From NCBI GenBank assembly GCA_014801065.1, contig JAAVEX010000088.1, positions 5,860-14,282 of the forward strand: a stretch of DNA of 8,423 nucleotides. Direction: 5' to 3'. The notes below the pieces were generated by a model. It was not told where the DNA came from and ran no database searches. It was given only the letters and a program-made list of their open reading frames with translations. This document shows, in pieces, positions 1 to 3,979 of this stretch; position 1 is the stretch's first letter; each line of letters opens with the position of its first letter. The translations under genes were made by a program, and so were the position numbers. This stretch comes from Barnesiella sp. Lineage in GTDB: Bacteria; Bacteroidota; Bacteroidia; Bacteroidales; Muribaculaceae.

Positions 1-528
1 CAGATAGGCAAGACCGAAGTTACGCAGGAGCTTTGGCAGGCGGTAATGGGGACTAATCCCTCAACCAACAAGGGCGAAGCCAAGCTGCCTGTGGATAGTG
101 TATCTTGGACAGATTGCAGCACATTCATTACTAAACTCAACGAGGCGACCGGTAAGAACTTTCGCCTGCCGACAGAAGCGGAATGGGAGTATGCTGCACG
201 CGGTGGCAACAAGTCGCAGGGCTATACTTATTCGGGCAGTAACGATATTGATGACGTGGCATGGTATGACGATAACTCATCAGCAAAGACACATCCCGTA
301 GCTCTGAAACAGCCGAATGAACTTGGCGTATATGACATGTCGGGCAACGTATTGGAATGGACCTCTGACAAATATAGCAGCGATTACAGCAGCGAACGCA
401 CGAGCTCTAGCCGCGTCTTTCGTGGCGGCTGCTGGAACTACGCCGCTGCTGGCTCGCGTGTTGCTGGTCGCTACAGCGGCAGCGGGACCTATGCGAGCAA
501 CTACATTGGACTCCGCCTGGCTCTCTAA
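1..528 (+). CDS. FGE-sulfatase/SUMF1-fold protein, C-terminal part (5' end outside window)
   Basis: The frame is open from base 1 to the TAA at 526-528, giving 175 residues; the start lies to the left. The ATG at 46 is internal, because family sequence (IGKTEVTQELWQAVMG) precedes it. Family blocks follow in order: LPVDSVSWTDC, the signature FRLPTEAEWEYAARGG, IDDVAWYDDNS, PNELGVYDMSGNVLEW, RVFRGGCW, and the terminal IGLRLAL. This is the FGE-sulfatase domain (formylglycine-generating enzyme, SUMF1/EgtB/PvdO group), which has a C-type-lectin-like fold. True FGE uses a copper-binding cysteine pair in the segment after the RGGS motif; by eye those positions are Tyr and Ser here, so sulfatase activation is unlikely. 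The only cysteines in the visible part are in WTDC and RGGC. The C-terminus resembles a diversified ligand-binding face. The fold is certain; location and role are unknown because the N-terminus is missing. Confidence 0.93.
   Translation, partial: QIGKTEVTQELWQAVMGTNPSTNKGEAKLPVDSVSWTDCSTFITKLNEATGKNFRLPTEAEWEYAARGGNKSQGYTYSGSNDIDDVAWYDDNSSAKTHPVALKQPNELGVYDMSGNVLEWTSDKYSSDYSSERTSSSRVFRGGCWNYAAAGSRVAGRYSGSGTYASNYIGLRLAL
412..528 (+). other. Putative DGR variable region at the 3' end of the FGE-fold gene
   Basis: Diversity-generating retroelements often rewrite the C-terminal stretch of FGE/C-type-lectin-fold proteins by adenine-directed mutagenesis copied from a template repeat. Here the framework residues (RVFRGG, W, R, V, R, GLRLAL) are retained. 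The positions between them, often Asn in relatives, are a mix of Tyr, Ala, Gly, Ser and Thr. Of the 27 codons from 430 to 510, 22 end in C or T, as expected if AAC/AAT template codons were changed at their first two bases. C-ending codons are common throughout this window, so that count alone is weak. The region ends at the stop codon, as in typical DGR targets. No reverse transcriptase, accessory protein or template repeat lies in the window. Boundaries are approximate. Confidence 0.45.
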
Positions 529-606
529 GTTTACTACTCTTTCCGGAGATTGCAGGCTCAAGGGGAAGGAAGGGGTATGCTAAATTTAATCAAGAGGCGA
601 AAGTTA

Positions 607-659
607 CTAAACCGATTTTACTTTTTGACGTTAATCGTCATAACGTAAAATCGGTTTAG
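607..659. terminator. Long hairpin, probable end of the left transcript
   Basis: The arms 607-621 (CTAAACCGATTTTAC) and 645-659 are perfect 15-bp reverse complements. Inside them, 623-624 pair with 642-643, and 626-630 (TGACG) pair with 636-640 (CGTCA) around a TTAAT loop. Only two opposed positions mismatch, giving about 22 paired positions in 53 nt. It lies 78 bp after the FGE-fold stop and would fold in RNA from either strand. No T-run follows on the plus strand, so it is not a textbook intrinsic terminator. A mobile-element relic or an RNA-stability hairpin is also possible. The inverted repeat is certain; the terminator role is inference. Confidence 0.5.
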
Positions 660-708
660 ATTAATAGTAAGCATGCTCTTAAATTCACCGCTAGATCCTC
701 ACCCGGAA

Positions 709-900
709 TCCCCAAAAAAACGTGTGGGGGAGTCGACTTCAGTAGTCAGTCAATCAATGGCAAATCACCTACTTAACGCATTGATTCGCCGCTCACGTGG
801 GAGCGACGGCTTTAGTCGTCAGCCTGTAAATCAGCTGATTAGCTTGGTAAAAGAGAGGGTTGAAACCGTCTCTCCCACCGCTTACCGCCGGCCCTCCCAC
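709..900. repeat. Chain of small hairpins with REP-like GTGGGAG heads in both orientations
   Basis: Two plus-strand units share 21 of 28 bases: 724-751 (GTGGGGGAGTCGACTT...) and 797-824 (GTGGGAGCGACGGCTT...). Each has a hairpin after its head: 735-738/744-747, and 805-810/815-820 with a TTTA loop. On the minus strand GTGGGAG recurs at 878-872 and 900-894. The first of these is followed by a hairpin pairing 853-857 with 870-874 and reads GTGGGAGAGACGGTTTCA, closely matching the plus copy GTGGGAGCGACGGCTTTA. Further pairings are 709-713/727-731, 752-759/779-786 (perfect 8 bp) and the 12-bp palindrome AATCAGCTGATT at 829-840. A GTRG head beside a small hairpin, in inverted pairs, is the design of REP/BIME elements mobilised by REP-associated tyrosine transposases. 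A structured RNA is the main alternative. Confidence 0.5.
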
Positions 901-1024
901 GCTCGTCACAGCCCGGGTCGACGGATTTGGCTGTTAGGCAACGCTCAATAGATTAAGATATTAATGTATTCTGGAATATCTTCAAAATTATTCGTGTTTG
1001 AATTTAAATGGTTTATGATAGGGG

Positions 1025-1057
1025 AAGCCTCTCGACCCGGCGGGCGGGGAGGGGCTT
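1025..1057. terminator. GC-rich hairpin downstream of the M48 protease gene
   Basis: AAGCCTCTC (1025-1033) pairs with 1049-1057 with one G-T pair. After a two-base bulge (GA, 1034-1035), CCCG (1036-1039) pairs with 1045-1048 around a five-base loop. It lies 51-83 bp past the stop of the minus-strand protease gene and about where its transcript should end. On that strand the hairpin is followed by CCCC rather than a T-run, so it is an atypical intrinsic terminator at best. Confidence 0.4.
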
Positions 1058-1100
1058 GGAAGGGGGGGAGGATGATGGGAGAGGATGATGGGAGAGGGGG
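1042..1100 (+). repeat. G-rich purine tract with quadruplex pattern and 13-bp tandem repeat
   Basis: G-runs at 1042-1044, 1046-1049, 1051-1054 and 1062-1068 are separated by loops of 1, 1 and 7 bases, which fits the G3+N1-7 quadruplex pattern. Further G-runs lie at 1077-1079, 1090-1092 and 1096-1100. GAGGATGATGGGA occurs twice in perfect tandem (1068-1080 and 1081-1093). The plus strand here is the template strand for the end of the protease transcript, so a quadruplex could impede RNA polymerase; that role is inference. The G-runs overlap the GC-rich hairpin, so the two structures would compete. Confidence 0.6.
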
Positions 1101-1107
1101 AGAGTGT

Positions 1108-1887
1108 TTACGGGCGTTTGAAGCCGTCTTTGTTGCAGCGCTTGGTCATGGCTTCTATGCGCGATTTGGTGTCGGGGTGGGATGAGAACATTTTGCTCCA
1201 GTAGCTTGACTGCGATCCGCTCTGGTTTTCCATGTTCATTAACTTTTCAAAGGCCATTACCATGCCCCAGGGGTTCTTGCCGTGTTTCACCAGGAAGTCA
1301 TAGCCGCAATTGTCGGCTTCTTTCTCCTGCTTCTGGGAGTATTTCGCCCCGATGAGCGATGAGCTGAGAGTGCCGAGCTGCGATTCGGTCAGAGCGGCTA
1401 CAGTTCCTCCTGTGGAGGCGAGTGCATCCTTCATTGCGCCGGTCAGAAGTTCCTGTTTGAAAGCTTTTTTGCAATGGTGTTTCATTACATGGCCGATTTC
1501 GTGGCCAATGATGCCGAGCAGTTCGTCGTCGGTCATCAGATCCATGAGCGATGAAAACACTCTGACGCTACCGTCGGGGCATGCGAAAGCGTTGATGTCG
1601 ACCACGTCGTAGACCTTGAAGTTCAAGGGTATGCCATCGGCATCGGTGATTCCGGCGGTGAGGCGTTTAAGGCGCTGGGTGTAGGGGTTGTCGTCGGGGA
1701 GCACGGGGTTGTTGGCATCCATCCATTCCACCGATTGTTTGCAATAGTTTGCCATGTCGGCATCTGAGAGCGTGAGAGCTTTTCCGGCTTTGACTGCGCC
1801 GCTTGCGATCTTTGACCAATTCTGGGCCGATGCTGAAAAACCGGCACCGATGCACAGCGAAAGTAGAGCGATGAATAGTTTTTTCAT
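1108..1887 (-). CDS. M48 family zinc metalloprotease, exported
   Basis: This 259-residue protein has the zinc-binding HEIGH motif at residues 129-133 (His129 and His133 ligands, Glu130 catalytic). The third ligand is probably Glu190 in EKEAD, and the family's late Ser-His-Pro motif is at 236-238 (SSHPDTKSRIEAM). The N-terminus MKKLFIALLSLCIGAGFSASA is a signal peptide with likely cleavage before Gln22. No lipobox cysteine sits at that site, so the mature enzyme is probably soluble in the periplasm. Length and layout resemble the compact M48 proteases of the LoiP/YggG and BepA type, which act in envelope protein quality control; substrate is not readable. The ATG start is supported by the signal peptide. 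An A/T-rich leader without Shine-Dalgarno precedes it. It is transcribed away from the membrane-protein gene at 1951. Confidence 0.93.
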   Translation of the reverse strand: MKKLFIALLSLCIGAGFSASAQNWSKIASGAVKAGKALTLSDADMANYCKQSVEWMDANNPVLPDDNPYTQRLKRLTAGITDADGIPLNFKVYDVVDINAFACPDGSVRVFSSLMDLMTDDELLGIIGHEIGHVMKHHCKKAFKQELLTGAMKDALASTGGTVAALTESQLGTLSSSLIGAKYSQKQEKEADNCGYDFLVKHGKNPWGMVMAFEKLMNMENQSGSQSSYWSKMFSSHPDTKSRIEAMTKRCNKDGFKRP

Positions 1888-1915
1888 TTTTGATCTTTTT
1901 GTGAAAATGATTTAT

Positions 1916-1923
1916 TAAATTTG
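1916..1923 (+). promoter_or_regulatory. -7 box for the three-helix membrane protein gene
   Basis: TAAATTTG is an exact match to the Bacteroidetes -7 element TAnnTTTG. Transcription starting a few bases downstream would leave a leader of roughly 20 nt before the ATG at 1951. TTTG candidates for the -33 element occur at 1889-1892 and 1898-1901, neither ideally spaced. The box overlaps the TTG at 1921, which argues against that codon as the translation start. Confidence 0.55.
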
Positions 1924-1927
1924 ACTA

Positions 1928-1935
1928 CGAAATTA
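1928..1935 (-). promoter_or_regulatory. Possible -7 box for the M48 protease gene
   Basis: On the minus strand this reads TAATTTCG, seven of eight matches to the Bacteroidetes -7 element TAnnTTTG. It would start RNA about 35 bases ahead of the protease ATG. No well-spaced -33 element is evident, and one mismatch falls in the conserved TTTG, so this is a weak call. Confidence 0.3.
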
Positions 1936-1950
1936 ATCAATCGTAATCAA

Positions 1951-2526
1951 ATGACAAAAAGCTACGCCTCCCGATTTTATGCGGCTAAACTGATAGTCGT
2001 GATATTGCTGACTCTATTGTGCTATATGTTAGCTATATCGCTCCGAAATTATACGATGGTCAGTTTTCCGATGGTCATGTCGGTGTGTCTGACGGTTGGA
2101 GCTGTTGGCGGTGTGGCGGCGGCTCCGCTTGCCGCTTGGTTTACTCGCAGGAGCTCGTTTGCACTAAACGCTGCGCTGGCCACGGTGGTTATGACCGGAG
2201 TGTGGGCCGGACTGTTTTACACGCTTAATTTTGCCTTTGCCGATACGGCGGCAGGACACAGCGAGCGCGCTGTGGTGGAACGAAAATACCGTGAGACTCA
2301 CTATCGATCGCGCAAAGTGGGGCGTAACCGCTATGTGCGCGGTGAGCCGTATTATGAATATTATTTCGATGTTCGCTACGCCAACGGCAGTGTGAAGCCG
2401 ATGCTCGTGAGCGCCGAGCGCTATCGGCGTGTTGATCGGTCGGACAGTATCACCGTCAATATCAGTCGCGGCTTGTTTGGTTTTCCCGTTATAAAGGGGA
2501 ATAATCGGAGTGATAAAAAACGTTAA
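1951..2526 (+). CDS. Hypothetical membrane protein, three N-terminal helices and a basic, Tyr-rich soluble domain
   Basis: I do not recognise a named family. From the ATG at 1951 the protein has 191 residues. An upstream in-frame TTG at 1921 is rejected because it lies inside a perfect promoter -7 box. Hydrophobic segments are at about residues 13-30, 39-63 and 72-95. The rest (about 104-191) is soluble, rich in Arg and Tyr (ERKYRETHYRSRKVGRNRY, then GEPYYEYYFDV), and ends in a beta-rich stretch (SAERYRRVDRSDSITVNISRGLFGFPVIK). That tail, a tyrosine-rich strand followed by a 'GD.v.v....GLFGFP'-like element, recalls DUF3592-type proteins, but only loosely. It is divergent from the protease gene and separated from the efflux operon by 168 bp with its own promoter, so membership in that operon is not indicated. 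Confidence 0.8.
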   Translation: MTKSYASRFYAAKLIVVILLTLLCYMLAISLRNYTMVSFPMVMSVCLTVGAVGGVAAAPLAAWFTRRSSFALNAALATVVMTGVWAGLFYTLNFAFADTAAGHSERAVVERKYRETHYRSRKVGRNRYVRGEPYYEYYFDVRYANGSVKPMLVSAERYRRVDRSDSITVNISRGLFGFPVIKGNNRSDKKR

Positions 2527-2539
2527 AGATGTATGCTTT

Positions 2540-2555
2540 TATGACATATGTCATA
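2540..2555. promoter_or_regulatory. 16-bp perfect palindrome, candidate operator or activator site
   Basis: TATGACATATGTCATA is its own reverse complement. Its centre is 29.5 bp upstream of the first base of the -7 box at 2577, so roughly 40-43 bp ahead of the likely transcription start. The 5-6-5 layout (TATGA, six bases, TCATA) resembles the CRP-type TGTGA-N6-TCACA arrangement, and the position suits an activator contacting RNA polymerase. It is too short and A/T-rich for a convincing terminator of the preceding gene. The bound protein is unknown. Confidence 0.5.
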
Positions 2556-2576
2556 TTATATGAGGTTATTGTTGAG

Positions 2577-2584
2577 TAATTTTG
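2577..2584 (+). promoter_or_regulatory. -7 box of the RND efflux operon
   Basis: TAATTTTG followed by C exactly matches the Bacteroidetes TAnnTTTG element. No TTTG is seen at the -33 position, where the nearby sequence runs into the palindrome, suggesting a promoter that depends on an activator. The inferred leader to the adaptor ATG is about 100 nt. Confidence 0.6.
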
Positions 2585-2621
2585 CACCTTGATTAATAAA
2601 CACTCTATTATAAGGTGGTGA

Positions 2622-2637
2622 TTCTGCGAAAGTAGAA
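2622..2637 (+). promoter_or_regulatory. GAAA-tetraloop hairpin in the efflux operon leader
   Basis: TTCTGC (2622-2627) pairs with GTAGAA (2632-2637) with one G-T pair, closed by a GAAA loop, a stable GNRA tetraloop. It lies in the inferred 5' leader, 57 nt before the adaptor start. It may affect mRNA stability or translation; no riboswitch class is recognised. Confidence 0.35.
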
Positions 2638-2694
2638 CAGCCGTTGCAATTCATCATAAATATATCGAAAACAATTTTATAGGTAAAAATAATT

Positions 2695-3942
2695 ATGAAG
2701 AAACGTAATCTCATGAATGTTAGAAGTTTCAGAGGCGTGGCCGGGATGGCCTTAAGCCTCGCGTTAGGAGTAAGCGTTGCGTCATGCGGAGGCTACTCCA
2801 AATCCAAGGAGGCTGAAGCACAGGCGCAGATGGGCGCACAGCAGGCTCCGGAAGTGGCCACGATCGTGGTTGAACGCACCAATGCTGAAAATCAGAAAGA
2901 ATATCCGGCCAAACTTGAAGGTAAGACCGATATTGCAATCCGTCCGCAGGTGAGCGGCTTCATCACAGCCGTTCATGTCGATGAAGGTCAGACCGTGAAA
3001 AAAGGTCAGACACTGTTCACACTCGATCAGGTACAGTATCAGGCAGCAGTGGAAAATGCACAGGCCGCAGTCAACTCGGCTCAGACCGCAGTCAACACCG
3101 CTCGCATGACCGCCGACACCAAGCGAAAACTTTTCGAAAAAAATATCATCAGCTCCTACGACTATCAGCTGGCGCAGAACAATCTTCAAACGGCTCTCGC
3201 AGGGCTCTCGCAGGCTCAGGCCGCACTGACAACGGCCCGCAAGAATCTTTCTTACACCGTGGTGACTGCTCCGAGCGATGGTGTGGTAGGCTCGATCCCT
3301 AACCGTGAAGGTTCGCTCGCGTCACCCTCGTCGATGGAACCTCTCACCACTATCTCCGATAACTCAAAGGTGTATGCCTACTTCTCGCTGACTGAGAAAG
3401 ACCTTCTCGAAATGACCGACAACGGCACCCGTTCGCTCGATGCAGCGATCAAGGCAATGCCGGCAGTGCAGCTGCGTCTGGCCAACGGCTCGATCTACGG
3501 TATGCCCGGCGATGTGGCCACCGTTTCGGGTGTGATCAACACCTCGACCGGTGCGGCGAGCGTTCGCGCTCTCTTCGACAACCCCAGCGGAATGCTCCGC
3601 TCGGGAAGCACGGGTCAGGTGATAGTGCCGGTTAATTCTGAAAACGTTATCGTTATCCCTCAGAAAGCCACCTATGAAATTCAGGGCAAGAAGTTTGTTT
3701 ACACCGTCGGTAAGGACGGCACGCTCACATCGAAGGCTATCGATGTGCTCCCGCAGAACGACGGACAGTCATACGTAGTGCTTTCCGGACTCGAACCGGG
3801 CGAACAGATCGTTGTAGAGGGAGTGGGCACGTCCGCTATCCGCGATGGTGTGAAGATCAAGGCCGTCGATGCCGCCAAGCGTCAGGCTGCCGTCGCACAG
3901 CAGGGTGGCGAAGCTGCTTCACAGCAGGCTGCCGCCAAGTGA
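2695..3942 (+). CDS. RND efflux periplasmic adaptor (membrane fusion protein, AcrA/MexA type), lipoprotein
   Basis: This adaptor of 415 residues bridges the inner-membrane pump and the outer-membrane channel. A lipoprotein signal peptide ends in the lipobox VASC with Cys31 as the lipidated residue. The lipoyl-like halves are at about 79-110 (IAIRPQVSGFITAVHVDEGQ, then KKGQTLFTLD) and 186-222 (TVVTAPSDGVVGSI). They flank an Ala/Gln-rich alpha-helical hairpin at about 112-185. Near the hairpin tip, Leu146 and Ser153 sit at the spacing of the channel-contact motif of AcrA-like adaptors; the usual Arg is Thr142. The beta-barrel (225-308) and membrane-proximal domain (about 315-390) follow, then a short Ala/Gln-rich tail. 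The ATG at 2695 gives the full signal peptide; Met7 is an alternative. TGA is followed immediately by TAG, a double stop. First gene of the operon; resembles the BmeA/MexA group, substrate unknown. Confidence 0.95.
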   Translation: MKKRNLMNVRSFRGVAGMALSLALGVSVASCGGYSKSKEAEAQAQMGAQQAPEVATIVVERTNAENQKEYPAKLEGKTDIAIRPQVSGFITAVHVDEGQTVKKGQTLFTLDQVQYQAAVENAQAAVNSAQTAVNTARMTADTKRKLFEKNIISSYDYQLAQNNLQTALAGLSQAQAALTTARKNLSYTVVTAPSDGVVGSIPNREGSLASPSSMEPLTTISDNSKVYAYFSLTEKDLLEMTDNGTRSLDAAIKAMPAVQLRLANGSIYGMPGDVATVSGVINTSTGAASVRALFDNPSGMLRSGSTGQVIVPVNSENVIVIPQKATYEIQGKKFVYTVGKDGTLTSKAIDVLPQNDGQSYVVLSGLEPGEQIVVEGVGTSAIRDGVKIKAVDAAKRQAAVAQQGGEAASQQAAAK

Positions 3943-3979
3943 TAGAAACCCCGACAATTCAACACGTTTTCTTAAAAAG

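Larger units (their letters stand above)
529..1107. other. Long intergenic region with hairpins and repeats, no supported gene
   Basis: This stretch separates two genes that point toward each other, so both transcripts should end here. It contains the 53-nt hairpin, the chain of small REP-like hairpins, the GC-rich hairpin and the G-rich tract listed separately. A 92-codon open frame (673-951) exists but crosses every hairpin and has no recognisable protein features. A 23-codon frame (577-648) lies largely inside the long hairpin. Positions 901-1020 show nothing clear apart from a second GTCGAC at 917-922 (the first is at 732-737) and an A/T-rich segment from about 945. No tRNA or rRNA is seen. 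Confidence 0.7.

Noticed and set aside
577..648. 23-codon frame starting after a purine-rich AGGAAGGGGT, encoding a basic then hydrophobic peptide
   Set aside because: Most of it lies inside the 53-nt hairpin, and Bacteroidetes do not rely on Shine-Dalgarno signals, so the good-looking ribosome site is weak evidence. Ribosome profiling would be needed to revive it.
709..900. CRISPR array
   Set aside because: The repeated units are degenerate, occur in both orientations and lack regular spacers.
673..951. 92-codon open frame on the plus strand
   Set aside because: It crosses the whole hairpin/REP-like region, has no recognisable domain, signal or start context, and its length is explained by repeat sequence composition.
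671..960. Known RNA gene such as tmRNA, RNase P RNA or SRP RNA
   Set aside because: No conserved core sequence of these RNAs was found on either strand, despite the many hairpins.
1921..1950. TTG start for the three-helix membrane protein
   Set aside because: The codon overlaps a perfect TAnnTTTG promoter element, and an ATG follows 30 bases later at a suitable distance.
3869..3979. N-terminal extension of the permease from an ATG inside the adaptor gene
   Set aside because: The 37 extra residues are unlike any RND N-terminus and are the adaptor's 3' end read in another frame. The conserved MKLDTFINRPV start at 3980 fits the family.
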